Source: Lepidonotus clava
Lineage: Eukaryota > Annelida > Polychaeta > Phyllodocida > Polynoidae
Assembly (NCBI GenBank): GCA_936440205.1
Contig: OW387147.1
Coordinates: 48,045,627 to 48,109,626 of the forward strand
Reading direction: 5' to 3'
Length of the DNA: 64,000 bases
In this document: positions 35,901 through 48,330 of the stretch, one piece after another
Layout of the letters: the number at the start of each line of letters is the position of its first letter
How positions within the stretch are numbered: position 1 is the stretch's first letter
The notes under the pieces: model-generated
Databases searched by the model: none
Told to the model about the DNA's origin: nothing
Seen by the model: the letters and a program-made list of their open reading frames with translations, nothing else
Translations under genes and position numbers: made by a program

Positions 35901-38900
35901 GTACATGTATGTATCAGTTATATCAACAATGATGCCTTGCCCATTTTAAACCTAGTTCTTTATATTCCGGTAAAATGATATTCATAATATTAAAAATACA
36001 TTAATTTAGAGAAAGGTAAATGGTAATCCTCCCTATCTAAGTCACTTACTGGAGCTTGCACCTCATACATGGTGTGGTTCGCAATGATGGAGGCCTTGAT
36101 GGTCTGCATGGGGTTCCAGGGGTTGGTGACGTCCAGCTCACTGATGATTTGTATGGTGGACATGTCCCGCCCATAGGTAGACAACACAGTCATACTGCCC
36201 TGGGCTGACTGGGGCCTCAGCAGCCACATGGCGATTGTGAAGGAGAGCAGAGGGGTGCCGTCAGGGCCAATGTCCTCGGTATGAACTAGGTGCCAGGCCG
36301 GGAAATGGATGTAGGACCCATCAAAGTGTGCCGAATATCCCCGAACAGCTGTGGCGGGGTCAAAGGTCACGTTGTGCGGCCGACCATGACGATTAAAGCC
36401 CGAGAGGTCATTGGCATGGTCATCGAATGGGTAGTGGCCGGTTAGGTCTGGAGATGACGGGGGAGGAGGAATTAGTATAGTGAATCATTGATGATATTTT
36501 GTTCACTTCAATTGCGAAGACTCAGATGAGATCCTGTCATTTTTTTATAGGTGTATCAACAATACTAGGTTCCCTCGACTATGCAGTAGTTTGATGAAGT
36601 AAAATAGGTATCCAAGAGAATCAATGATTAATTTCAAATGTTAACCATATTCACTACATGATCTTTACACAATACAACCTCAAAACACAGAAATATAAAT
36701 ATCTGCTTGAAACAATCTCAGCTTCAAATGGAGCTTCTAAGATTCTTCGGCTAGGCACAAATCTGTTAATTACCCTCAATATATATATACTCACCGTCGA
36801 AGAGGAAGGTGCTAACACCGTTACAGCGGTCAAACTCACAGCTACAGTTCTTGTCAAAGTCGAAGGGGTCATCAGGGGTGACACAGGACCTCCACGACCG
36901 GCCTGTCCCTGCTGATGTGTTACAGCCGCGGGTCAGGGTGAAGAAGCCGAAGTCGGCGTCTGGAGGTGGGAGATAGATGGAGGGAGAATGAGAACTATAT
37001 ATTGGTTTATGTATAGTGTATTCTTAATCTAATGGAGCAGTGGTTAGATACACAATGAGAGGTCATCCCCTCCTGTCTAGACAGATTATTTGAATTGCAA
37101 TCGATAAATCAACAGTTTATAAAGAAAACAATAATATCAAAAATATGATTGCAAAAGTGAATAATACTCATTTTGGTATTGAATTTACATTCCAATGAGA
37201 CTTCAGCTTTTAAGAGCTTGGGTCAAACAGTTTTCAGGGTACACGGTGACGCCATAGGTTCAACCTCAAATGTCACGTCAAATGCATTTCATGGGAGGCG
37301 GTGTTCAGTGATGCTGTCTACCTTGAACACCTGTGTCATTATAGGGTTAGCAAAGTGGCATGGGAACAAAGCAAAAAAACATATATACCTATCAACTATA
37401 GGCAAATCATTACACAGCCTATTTTGTAACTACCAGTAGGAGAATAAGTTCTATATATAGACAAGTTTTATACGTCATTTGAAGATTTAATTATTTATTT
37501 CAAATGGCATTTAAATTATGTCCATGTCGTCAGAGTAAAATCTAAAGTAATGATTGTCAGAATAAAAATATTTTTTCTGTAAGGAATGTAAGTTTGACTT
37601 TAGCTGATGATGTCCACCTACCATGGTCAAGGTTCTGGTAGCAGACGCCGTCACAGGGGACGAGGACCAGATCAGGAGGTGACAGGGGTGGCATGGCAGA
37701 CACGATCACGTTGTGCTCGTTTGGGTTTGCCAGGAAGACATGGGGGCTGTGCTGGTAGCACTGGCGGGTACTCAGGGCCTCACCTACAGAACAGAATGTG
37801 TGGTTAACATTTATCGAGGGTTGGCCACGAAGAGATGTGGCCAGTGCTGGTAGCCTTGCCTACAGATATAGAAAATAATTACTTTTAACAAAGTTTTGTG
37901 GGAATGCTTAGGTTCATGTAAGAGTGCTGATTTATGAAACATTGCCATGCTGGCAGTTTTATCAATTTGCAGGCAATTGTCATGTCAAACGCAGATAGAT
38001 GCCTTATAAAATTCACCTTACAACTATCGTCTATTCAAACAATCCTTTAAGCTGAAATAAAACCTGATGGAATAGATATGACGGACCTATGTAATACCTA
38101 TAGCAATTAGGCCCGAAACATCAATATCTCCTATTATATATGCTTAATCCCCGTCAGCTGCCCATACAGACAGTAGAGTTGGATGTCTTGGTCACTACTT
38201 CCTGTTATATTCCCTTAACACTCATTATTCTTATGGTCTAGTTTGACGTAGTAGTCGCTACATCCCATTATCTACTCTTATCCCCCTTTATACATACAGT
38301 CTAGTTTGATGTAGTGGTAGTTACCCCCAATTATCCATCCTTATTAGGTGTTATACGTACAGTCTAACTTGAAGTAGTGGTCGCAGCAAGGCCTGTCCCC
38401 CCGTGGCAGGCCCTGGGGGTCTGGTGTGGAGAAGGTGTAGCACACGCTGACGTCCTCATCAAAGTCGATGCCTGTACACTGGTCGCCCAGGTCCAGGCAG
38501 TGCTGCTTGCAGGCCTCAGAGGTGTTGGAGGGCAGGTCTAACATTGGGGTGCCGCCCTGCCTCCCAGAGAATGGGAACTTCAGGAATGGACCGGGGCAGC
38601 CTGGGGGTGAGAGGAAGGGCTAACTTTCATTATTATATATTTGGTTTTCAATGTTGAAGGATTTAATTTATGCTTATGTGATGGACGCTAAAAGAATAAT
38701 GGTGATTTAAAGAAAAGTTACAGATGTGAAAATCTAACAACTGTAGCTCCCCCATTGGCTTTGTTCAGAAGTACTACTTACTCATTGTTGAGAGTGGAAC
38801 TAAATAATGTGCTCATGCCCAATTTGCTGGTTCTCACAGGTCCTTTGATAAACAGTTTAACACAACAGCAACAAGATGGTTCTTGTTATGACCTGAAGAA

Positions 38901-41900
38901 AGTTCAGTATGTAGACAGCAACATGCAGAAGGACAATGTTTTAGAAGAAGAAGAAGGGTAATAATGAGATAACTCTGTGCATTATTAGTTGTACCTGTGT
39001 CTGGGATCCTGGGGGCTGAGGCCTGGGGCGGTAGGGTGGTACCGGTCCTTGGGGTGGTGGGTGGGGAGGTTGTCGCTGGGCGGGTCACGGGCCTAGTGTA
39101 GGGCCTCCCGCTCGTCGTGCCCACCTTGGGTCCCCCAGTAGTGGTAGTTAGGGGGGAGTAGGTGGTGGTGATGGCCGGTGGTGAGGTTGTGCTTGGTGGT
39201 GCAGTGGTGGGAGCCGTTGTGGTGCTCCTAGCATCACATTGGATCTGTGAGAAAAGTGATGGTGAAATATGGGGATTATCAAAGTGGTTCTCATGAACAC
39301 TACCACAATCACGAAGAGAAAGCAGATGCCATATCCTTAACCCTAACCATGCATACATTGTCTTATTCCTGAACTCACCCGGGCATGTGCACAGCAGTCG
39401 GCCTCCTCCAGAAGGTAGGTGTCGCTGTCCACCTTGCTCAGGTCAAAGTGAAAGCAGGCTCCGTATTCAAAGTTAAAATCCACAGCTGCGCACCCCACCT
39501 GCCCGGCACAGCTGTCGAGGCACTGGAGGAAGGTCTCTGGGCCCCTGATGTAGATCCCATTCACCACGTGCATGTCATCATGGACACGCCAATGGACCAG
39601 GCTGCCCGGGCAGGGGTCATCGGGGTCTGCACTCCCAAGAGACTTTCCAACGGCCAGGCGGAACAGGGAGTTCTCCCCTGTGGAAAACATTCAGAAGTAA
39701 AGTAGTAATAGTAGGGTCAATGTTGAGATAATAAGACAAGTATATCCATAGTTTATCAATAGGTTTGTGGTTTCCTGTTGCTAAAATGCCATAGGTAAGG
39801 TAATCATGTAATGCATGTCATGGGGTTCAAATGTACGCCCCGGAGTAGTATACAGAGAGGACTATGCGTCAGGTGAAGTGGGATATGTGTTCATATTTTT
39901 ATTTTTTTTATTGAAAAAGAAAACACTTCTCACTAGTAAGATCTTCCAGCAGTCGAAAAGATAAATATATGTATTTAAATAAGTTGGTGTTAGTATAGAA
40001 TTAAATTAGATTTATGCTCATTAGATCCATAGATAGCATATAATAATTGTCATTGCCCAGGAACAGTAAACACTGTAAGTTGGCCTATAATTTATGTGAA
40101 CAACCAGATCCCAGTTTACCTGTATGTTTCAGCAAACTATATCACAAGACATACTAGTAAACATTGGTATAAACAACAGCCTTTCTTTTGCAATTTTTGG
40201 TATAAACAGGTCTGAAATAATTGATTTAGCCAGAGCCAAGTACATGACAAAGACATGCTGCAGGGGGTCCCCATCCACCCAGGCAGCTGTGCTCACATCC
40301 GGGGGCAGCTAAGGGTTAACCTTCGCTCTAACCTTAACCCGCTGGAGTATTCAACTTACCAAACACTTCCCACTGCAGGGGGTAGGCCCCATCCACCCAG
40401 ACAGCTGCGCTCACATCCAGGGGCAACTTAGGGCAAACCCTAAGCTTACTACGGTGAGTATTTTCCTTACCTAACACTTCCTGCTGCAGAGGACAATTTT
40501 CTCTTTTTTTGAGAACTTTATTAACACTTTCACACGAATTACACGATCTTCCAGGTGTCAGATGATAATGATTGATTGTAATATTATTTAGTACAGACCA
40601 GTAATGGAATAAAAATGAGCAGTGGCATAATAATGAGACTGGGGAGAAGGATGGTGTGTTGAGGTTGGACCCAGCCTTCAGCTTAAAACATTTTGGCCTT
40701 TGTGCTAATCAAAAGTTAGCACAGATATTTCTATTCAACCGCTTGAACTTCAATTTGTCTCCCAACATTCAGGCCCTATCAATCCAAATGGTGGTTAGGT
40801 TTACATCTGGGGGCAGTTTAGAACTAAAGCCCCATATCCCCTAGGCGATTTTGTCCAGAGTCGGCCGATTATTGGTGCTTAAGTTGGCCAACTTTACTCT
40901 AAGAGTCGGCCGATTTTAACACTGATCCAGATCAAACATGCACATTTCAATATATCATAATAACAGGTGATCATTATTAAGAGTCAGCCGATTCTCCTAG
41001 TCGCCTGTCGCCCAGCGTTGGTAGAATCGCCTAGTGGGTATGGGGCTTTAGCCTAGCCTTGACATGATTGAGTATCTAACTTACCGAACGCTTCCCGTTG
41101 TAGGGGGCAGGCTCCATCCACCCAGATGGCCACTGCATTCACCCCTGGAGGCAGTTTGGGACTAAGCCTAGCCTTGACATGACTGAGTATCTAACTTACC
41201 GAACGCTTCCCGTTGTAGGGGGCAGGCTCCATCCACCCAGATGGCCACTGCATTCACCCCTGGAGGCAGTTTAGGACTAAGCCTAGCCTTGACATGACTG
41301 AGTATCTAACTTACCGCATGCTTCCCGTTGTAGGGGGCAGGCTCCATCCACCCAGATGGCCACTGCATTCACCCCTGGAGGCAGTTTAGGACTAAGCCTA
41401 GCCTTGACATGATTGAGTATCTAACTTAACGAACGCTTCCCGTTGTAGGGGGCAGGCTCCATCCACCCAGATGGCCACTGCATTCACCCCTGGAGGCAGT
41501 TTAGGACTAAGCCTAGCCTTGACATGACTGAGTATCTAACTTACCGAACGCTTCCCGTTGTAGGGGGCAGGCTCCATCCACCCAGATGGCCACTGCATTC
41601 ACCCCTGGAGGCAGCTTCCGGTGGCCGCTAGGGTCGCACGTGGCTATACCAGAGAGCAGCAGCTGACACTCTCCCAGCTGATTCTGGGTGCCGCTGATGT
41701 GGTTGACGCCCCAGCAGCCTGGTCTCCGTACACAGGTGTCGACACAGGCCTGGCGGGAGAAGCCCTTACCATGTGGGAGGCCCCGCCGGTACATGATGTT
41801 GGCAAACGTCGCTGTGAAGGATCAACATGATATTTACATTGGGCCTAAAATAAAAAAAATTTGTGTTCAGGTAACCCGACATACCCTAATATTTTGGCCC

Positions 41901-44900
41901 CACCCTAACTTCTTTTTGACAATTATTCCCCCCCCCCAAAAACAAAAAAAAATCAAGAAAAATGACTCAAAGGACAGGAAATAACTCATAAATGATGAAG
42001 AGAAGTATTTTAGATAATAAATCTTGCTTTGGAGGGTGTCTGGAGTAGTTTATGAATTCTCAAGAATGCTTGAGTCTGTTTCTGCTAGTAAAAAAAAATT
42101 GCAAAAATTGCAAAAAAATAAAATCGACCTACCTACCCTAATGTTTTCCGAACAACAATCTTTTTTTGGCCTTGGCTTACTAATCTTAACAAAGAACACA
42201 AATGCATCCATTCAAATCTCAATGTATTACAAAAGTACACTATAAAACATGACAAATATGCAACTATGTTCACTCAATTAAAAAAAAAAGTACTGCAATA
42301 AGTTAAAAATTCCTGTATTGAGTACACTTGGTGATGCGTTGTGGCGCTCTTATAACGGTATGCAACGTTATGATAAGGTTTTCACAAATAAAATAAATTA
42401 GAAGTGAAATCTTTGCCTCCGTTAGGTGTTGTAAAGTGGAATGTAGTTCCGGTCAAAACAATTCTAGTTCCGGTCTGTCTGATTGGCTAATTCAGATCCC
42501 GCATAGTTTGTATATGGGTCATTGTACTAGGAATTATATTTTTACCAAATAACACCAAAAAACGTTCGCGATCAAAATGAAAACCAACAGATAATCAAAA
42601 AAAGAAAAAAATATTCAAAAGGAATTACTTGTTTTGTGAAGTAAATTGTGCCATAATTCCCGAGTGGTTATTTCATCAATGGTGTCATGTGGTTTAAATT
42701 CAGAATGTCAACAAGACAAATCAATACAAACATCCGTGATCAAAACTTTGTAGTGATCGATGGTATTGCATATATTTTCAGACATAGTTGACTCTATTAG
42801 AAACATTAGGACTTTTGAATTGATAAATAACATAGGAAATGTCCAAAACAATCATTTATCATATTTTTTCTCATTTATATAGTTTTGATCACGGATGTTT
42901 GTTTTGATCACGAATGTTTGCAGAAAGGCATATACCAACCATTTTGCTTCAAATAATTATTCCTTTAGAATAAATAATGGTTCATAGTAAAAGTGCTGTA
43001 ATGAAGTTTTTAAACTAAGAAAATGATATTTAAGATACATGTTTCTGGAAAAATATAGCAAATATCATTTGGCAAACGTCCGTGACCAGTTTTGGTATAA
43101 AAACAATTAATTGAGTCTTATTATGGAATGGAATTTGGTGGAATTTTGAATGTTACTTTCATTATTTGATACACTGTTGGCAATGACAAAGCAGTGTTTT
43201 GTTTAGAGCTATCATGTTATTTACTTGTTAGATAACAGCATTAAAATACTGGTCACGGACGTTTGTTTTCTATTCTTCACTGCACATTTGGGTCATCAAA
43301 ATGAAATCAGTGATCTCTGCCTCTTCTCATATATGGAAATCAGATGTTTAGTATCATACTTTTTGATATAAAAGCACTTCATAATGCATTTGCTTGTACT
43401 TTTTATTCAAATTCACCTTTCTAATAGGAGATACTGTAAAAAGCACTAAATTTAGGCATTTTTTCCAATTCTTTCAAAGGTAAGATATAGACAAATCATG
43501 ATAAACATTTAAAACCACATATGGACGTGTAGCGTATCATGTTCTTAATACATTGAAACCATAACTGTTCTGATCAAATGAGCAGTCTTGATGCTACACC
43601 TCTTTGAAGCTAAAATGACCCAAAAAATGCCAATTGTACATTTTGCCATACAATGACCCATATATTTATGAAAGCTCGTAGCAACCAAGATATATGTTCT
43701 TTGTAAACTAACTTCTGTATCCACAAGACACTGTGACCAAAATACTGTACGGGAAATCTCAGCTTAGTATTATTTGAAATGAACCAACTTTAAGATAGTT
43801 ACATTAAGATAGTCCCCAGTAATACTTTACGAACAAAAGAGCTTGAAACATGAACATCGCATGTCAAATGGTAGAAGATGCGGCATAATATTGTCCACTT
43901 TCACCGTGCCATTCTATTCGTGAACTATCCCATCTTATTGGGTTTGAATTAACTAAGCACGTTTAGATCTTGTATGAATGATTTTGAAGTTTCCTGACTT
44001 TCAACTATGGCCCCAGCCTGGAAATGTATAGTCTCTGATATGATTGTGTTTTTTTTAAAAATCAAATAGCCAAAAGGGACAGATTCATTTCATCATGTGT
44101 GACTATTTGAACGCTGTTTTTTTTTTGGATTCATTTTATTATCCTGTTTTCATAGTACACCAGCCGCTGTTTTGTCCATAATTATAGATATACATCTTGT
44201 ACACTAATATCTCAAACAGAGATAAATGGGAAAAAAAGAAAAGAAAACAAAAGTATAGTTGGTTGTCTATATATATGAACCAAACAACATGATTTCAATT
44301 GTGCATAAAAATTTGGACATAAATGCTCAGTAGTACTAATACCATATAACCAAAGTTAAACCATATTCATACTCTATACAGCAAACCCTTCAACAGTGTT
44401 TTCTGCCTAGTCTTAAAAGCTTTCTAGATATCTAGATAGTTCCATGCAGAGGCACCTATATAGAGAGCAGATTTTTGTGTTTTAATCTTGTTAAAGGCTG
44501 GTATAATCAAAACAGGTGCATCATACTTCCTTAATGGCAATTTCCTGTCATTTAAATATCCCCTTTTATCAGTTAATGTATATATAAAATTCAGCAAGTG
44601 TGAGTTCCTTCTATCTTCTAAAAAGTTAATATTTGCTAATCTATGTGTCTCCAAATTGTTGTGTTTCGGTTGTAAATTTAGACATAATTTCAGATTCTGA
44701 TTTTGTATTGTTTGGAGTTTACATAGTTTCTTACTGGAAGCTTTGCTAAACAGGAAATCGCCATATTCAATATAGGGTAAGATCATAGCCCTAAGGCCAT
44801 ATTCCACTATGTGGTGGGGTCGGACTTGTGGTGGGCTAAGGTACCACCGCAAGCTATTTGCAGTGAGGAAACGAACATGTCCATTTCTGCCACCGCACTC

Positions 44901-45917
44901 ATTTAAAAAAAACAATATAAAATAATTATAAAATATAGATATAAAATCATAAAAAAATCATAATAAAATTTTGGAAAAGTAAAAAAATAATAATTTAAGT
45001 CTGTAAAAGGATATAAAATCATTTGCGTTTGACCCACCGCAAGCACCACCACAAGCACCACTGCAAGTAATGTCTATATTCCACCTTGCGGTGACCAGAA
45101 TTACTTGCGATAGGGCCAATCACCGCTAGTAAAATGCCCACCATGAGCAAAACGCAGCATAGTGGAATATGGACTTTATAGACAGTAAGGCTAGCTTTAA
45201 CTGTGAGATATCCTCTGATCTTTCTCAACATGTAGCTCTTATAAATAGCTTTATTAATGGTGTTTGATAAATGTAAATCATAGTTCAATTCTGGATCGAG
45301 TGTCACACCTAGATATTTATAATGATCCACAATAGATAATTTTTCCTGTTGTAGAAATATTTCTACATCCGGCATCTTTTTAGTTTTGTTTTTGTTTCCA
45401 AACATCATAATCTTAGTTTTTTTACAGTTGATAGTTAATTTGTTTTGCTCACATGCGACCTGTATCTTTCTAGTTTGGTAGTTTCCAATGAGAATAAAAC
45501 GATAATAAAAGATTTAGACAATGAATGAACACTCAAGCTCATCATTATCATAAACAAACCTTTTTGTACTGTCGATTCGTGTTTTTAATGTGGATAATAG
45601 ACAAATATTTAAGTGTTGTTTTCCTTCTTCTACCAAGACCTTTTTGTGGTCGATCCAATACACATTTCCTATATCATAGAATGAAGTTATGAACCACTTT
45701 AGTAACAGGTTTGCATAAATGAAAACGAAATTGGTTGCAGGAACGAAAAGTATCGGCTTAGTCATTACACAATGGTTTTTGTCAATTGACCTCCTCATGG
45801 ATGTTTTTTAAACTAAAAGATTATAGAAAAAAGTTACTTACTCACATCCTCGGCGCTTTCTGAGATGGTTATTACTAAAAGTAAGTTGAACACCAGAGCC
45901 AACATCCTAGTGTCCAT
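32943..45917 (-). CDS. Gene B: secreted PAN/apple-Ly6-laminin-G protein, 11 exons
   Basis: Exons (high to low): 45,917-45,842; 41,811-41,545; 39,677-39,379; 39,244-38,995; 38,600-38,361; 37,783-37,622; 36,959-36,795; 36,447-36,050; 34,435-34,294; 33,405-33,308; 33,017-32,943. All have GT..AG borders and compatible phases (2,172 nt, 723 aa). Residues 1-21 are a signal peptide (LALVFNLLLVITI core). PAN/apple-like Cys modules: exon 2 (26-114), exon 3 (115-214; CLDSC...CAAVDFNFEYGAC) and exon 5 (298-377; CKQHCLDLGDQCTGIDF). Exon 4 is a Thr/Pro-rich mucin-like stalk. Exons 6-7 (378-486) look like a Ly6/uPAR fold ending C-S-C...DRCNG. Exons 8-11 form a laminin-G/LamG-like jelly roll ending GYIDD|FFCYDKALSYHEL. 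Several module exons are phase 1-1, the class favoured in exon shuffling. No membrane segment is seen. It is likely extracellular, binding carbohydrate or protein. The exact family name is unknown. Confidence 0.85.
35687..35715. repeat. Perfect 29-bp palindrome
   Basis: TCCATATCAGTAGA and its inverse complement are separated by a single G, within gene B intron 8. It is isolated and its role is unknown. Confidence 0.8.
40245..40500 (-). repeat. Diverged exon-2-end repeats in gene B intron 2
   Basis: Two units of ~115-120 bp resemble the array at 41,061-41,613 (CCATCCACCCAG, GGGGGCAGCT, donor-like CTTACCAAACACTTCC) but are clearly diverged. They are closer to the copies at 776-1,116. Confidence 0.65.
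40825..41050. mobile_element. MITE nested in the exon-end array
   Basis: The inverted termini TAAAGCCCCATATCCCCTAG (40,825 on) and its complement (41,025-41,050) pair over 26 bp. The internal motif GAGTCGGCCGATT is repeated three times. The flanks (GGCAGTTTAGAAC and GCCTAGCCTTGACATG) together rebuild a normal array unit, so it inserted into the array. TA at the borders is compatible with a Tc1/mariner-type derivative. Confidence 0.7.
41061..41613 (-). repeat. 115-bp tandem array of exon 2 3' end plus splice donor
   Basis: GACATGAYTGAGTATCTAAC recurs at 41,061, 41,176, 41,291, 41,406 and 41,521: exactly 115 bp apart, nearly identical. Each unit holds, on the minus strand, the last ~69 bp of gene B exon 2, the donor and ~46 bp of intron. 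The unit at 41,521-41,613 contains the real exon end (41,545), and the others lie in intron 2. The donor is kept in the 41,061, 41,176 and 41,291 units and altered in the 41,406 unit. Confidence 0.9.
42558..43270. repeat. Dispersed CATCCGTGATCAAAAC-type motif cluster
   Basis: A ~20-bp motif (AAACATCCGTGATCAAAAC and variants) occurs about six times in gene B intron 1: at 42,561, 42,726, 42,883 (inverted), 42,902 (inverted), 43,073 and 43,250 (inverted). The orientations form two inverted pairs with loops of ~140-155 bp. Confidence 0.55.
44400..45475 (-). mobile_element. LINE ORF2 C-terminal fragment in gene B intron 1
   Basis: The minus strand encodes KLTINCKKTKIMMFG, VDHYKYLGVTLDPELNYDLHL and LRKIRGYLTVKASLTVYK (45,470-45,180). 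After a MITE insertion it continues LRAMILPYIEYGDFLFS...KLCKLQTIQNQ...ASAWNYLDI (44,790-44,424). It is the jockey/CR1-group ORF2 end, in the same orientation as gene B. Most of the RT and the endonuclease are missing. Confidence 0.75.
44797..45175. mobile_element. MITE inserted in the LINE fragment
   Basis: The termini CCATATTCCACTATG (from 44,801) and CATAGTGGAATATGG (to ~45,173) are perfect inverse complements. The interior has further inverted GGTGGTGCTTGCGGTG-like pieces. It separates two LINE segments that belong together, and a TATTCCAC motif also occurs at 45,075. Target duplication unclear. Confidence 0.7.
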
Positions 45918-46110
45918 CCCTGAGCTGAAGCCAGCCCTCTAGATCTGACAGAAAAAACCTGTAACCCCAGATACAGACACCTTTAGGGTGGCGCAAGGGG
46001 ACGACAACATGAACTAAAAGCAACTTCGGAGGACGGAAATGGGACTATGTTGTTCCAGAGCGCATGCGCAGGAACCCCTTTCCCCAAGATGGCGTCGGTC
46101 CAGTGGTGCA
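45918..46110 (-). promoter_or_regulatory. Likely gene B promoter: NRF1-like and YY1-like sites
   Basis: GCGCATGCGC at 46,060-46,069 is a perfect NRF1 palindrome, and AAGATGGCG at 46,086-46,094 matches the YY1 core. Both lie 140-180 bp upstream of the gene B ATG. No TATA box is seen. Such sites are typical of TATA-less animal promoters. Inferred from motifs only. Confidence 0.45.
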
Positions 46111-48330
46111 TACAGGGAGAGGTCCGTATGTACGGAGTGGGTGATTGATATTCAGGGCGTGTAGGGGGCAGGGCGGGCGACATGGACGTAGCCTCGGGGC
46201 TAAGGATTCCTGGGCCGGGTCCACCTCAATATGGGGCCTCCGGGGGGGGGGGGGGGGCGGACAATACAGATAAACCTCTGTAATAGGTCGCCTTAGTCAT
46301 AGGACCATGTTTTATGGACCCTGACCCCAGCAATGCCATAACATTATCATTTTGTCTTGGCAAACGGAACTAGCGGTGTTTCTCATATGTTTCTAGGAAT
46401 ATATTTTCTGATTAATGAGCCTTACAGCACGTGGCCAGAATTTGTATAGGTTTTAATCAATCATAGCAATAACAATACGTCATGATTCAATAACGAGAAA
46501 TAAAAAAGGAAAAACACTCTGTGGAATTGTATATACTACAAACGTATTATAACGAAAAACAGAGTCATTCCAAGATATTTGGAGCAGTAATCCAATGGAA
46601 ATTGCATATTAATGAAGGAGGTTTCGTTCTTTATTATGTCCAAAAGGTGACCATCTGTGTTTTGATTGTGGCCTCCATCCCTCAGACATTGAGGTGGCGG
46701 GCGGCCAACGTTCTGGTGGTTGGGTTGACTTTATATGAGCTGTATCTTGGCACCGCCTCTCAGGTCCCTGCCACCTGTAAGGGATCACTTTGGCCAGGTG
46801 TGCTCTTTTCCTCATATATCTCCCAATGTGTATTGTATGTCAACTCACACAAAGATTCTAATTCTAGTGCCCCTCTACTCATTATCATTGTAATAATTCG
46901 CATCTTCTTCTCATGACTTGTACTGCCAATTAGCTCTTTTCCTGGCCTGAAGCCAACAATCTTTGTATTTCATATTTCATGAGATTGGTTAGATATTGAT
47001 AAAGATAGCTTTCCTATTGCATGATTTCCGTCACCTTTCACATGATGTCAGTTTATCAAAATCCCATTGTAAGTATGCAGATTAACAGGATACATGTTTA
47101 TTCTATCTTTTTTTATACATCTTTTTCATTAAGGGGTTCTCCCTGGTGGAGTAAAATTGAAACAATGTTTTAGGGCAATAATAAACCTATATGAAGTGAA
47201 GTGACCTAGTTACCAAAAGCTCCAAGAGTGGGCAGACTTGGGTACTGCGCAGGTTCATGGGAAAGGTGTATAGCGCAGTAGGGAGTTTAGGTCTGCACAT
47301 GCCTGGTCATTTGGCGCCAATAGATTTCGGGGGGTCAAGTCAACCTCCCAGCCAATGAGGAATATCCAATTGTACCACGTGACACAATATGGCCGCGCCC
47401 AGTGCCAAACTCCCTACTGCGGTATACACGACCTCACAGGATCAATCAACAAGTCCTCCCACACTTTGACTGCCATATAACGCAGATGGTCTGTGTTAAA
47501 GCCCTGAGTACATGCTTACATTTCTTCTACCACCATAACACTGGACCTGGCATGACGGTCGCTCCCTCGGCCATAGCCCGGGGGTAGGTCCGGCTACAGC
47601 CGTATCACCTGTAATGGGCATTGTCTGACCGAAGGCTTGGCCCCTAGAATGCTGGACCGCCCCCAAGGCCTCTCCGGATCCCCCCTCCCCCCTCCCCACC
47701 CCCACCTGGGCCCCAGGACCGGGCCCCCAAGCTCTGCTCCGGATCACCGCCCAGGGCCCTGTAGCTTCAGGCCCCTCCAAAAAGTTTTTTCATGTATGTG
47801 TTCATTTCTTTTTTTTCTTTCTTTTTTCTGACTTGCAGGCTCAAAGAATTGACGTTTATTTTTAAACATTAATAATTTCCTTCATACACCTTCTACAATA
47901 TACTTATCTTCCATCTCTCATACGTGAATGTATAGAATGAGTTTTCTGAGGAAACACATGTCATAGTCTGTCAATTCTCTTTTTACAGTAATATTTTGAA
48001 AAAAACACACTCTAAAATGGAAGGGCCAAAAATCTAAGGTAGGTCAAGATATCTGAACACAAAAACATATTCTTGTTAAGGCCTTACCCAGGCCCCACGA
48101 CCCTTCCTACATGCCCTCACGTCCAATGTCTTGTCCGGCCCCGCCACCCACAAGCAAGAACTAGCCAGAGGCCCTCCTTAACCATCACCCCACCCCCTCC
48201 CCACCCTAAGACCCATTCCCCCTGCCCCAGGCCCCCTCCAAGCATTCCCCGTACGGACTGTTCATTTGGCAATACGCCATATTGCTCAGCACCAGAACGA
48301 GGCTGTGCGGGGCGCCGCCTGGTGGACGGT
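46111..48330. other. Intergenic region between divergent genes B and A
   Basis: No gene is recognised. It contains a G homopolymer near 46,243, a TTTGGCGCCAA E2F-like palindrome near 47,320 and an ATGGCCGCG YY1-like site near 47,390. C-rich, low-complexity stretches at 47,640-47,780 and 48,070-48,260 give long but repetitive frames on both strands. Confidence 0.4.

Noticed and set aside
39385-39705. Plus-strand open frame opposite gene B exon 3
   Set aside because: It is a shadow of the GC-rich coding exon, as are frames at 41,621-41,984, 36,658-36,915 and 37,607-37,807.
45514-45798. 94-aa minus-strand open frame near gene B exon 1
   Set aside because: No recognisable motif, no supporting splice sites, and beside a LINE fragment. 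Probably chance.
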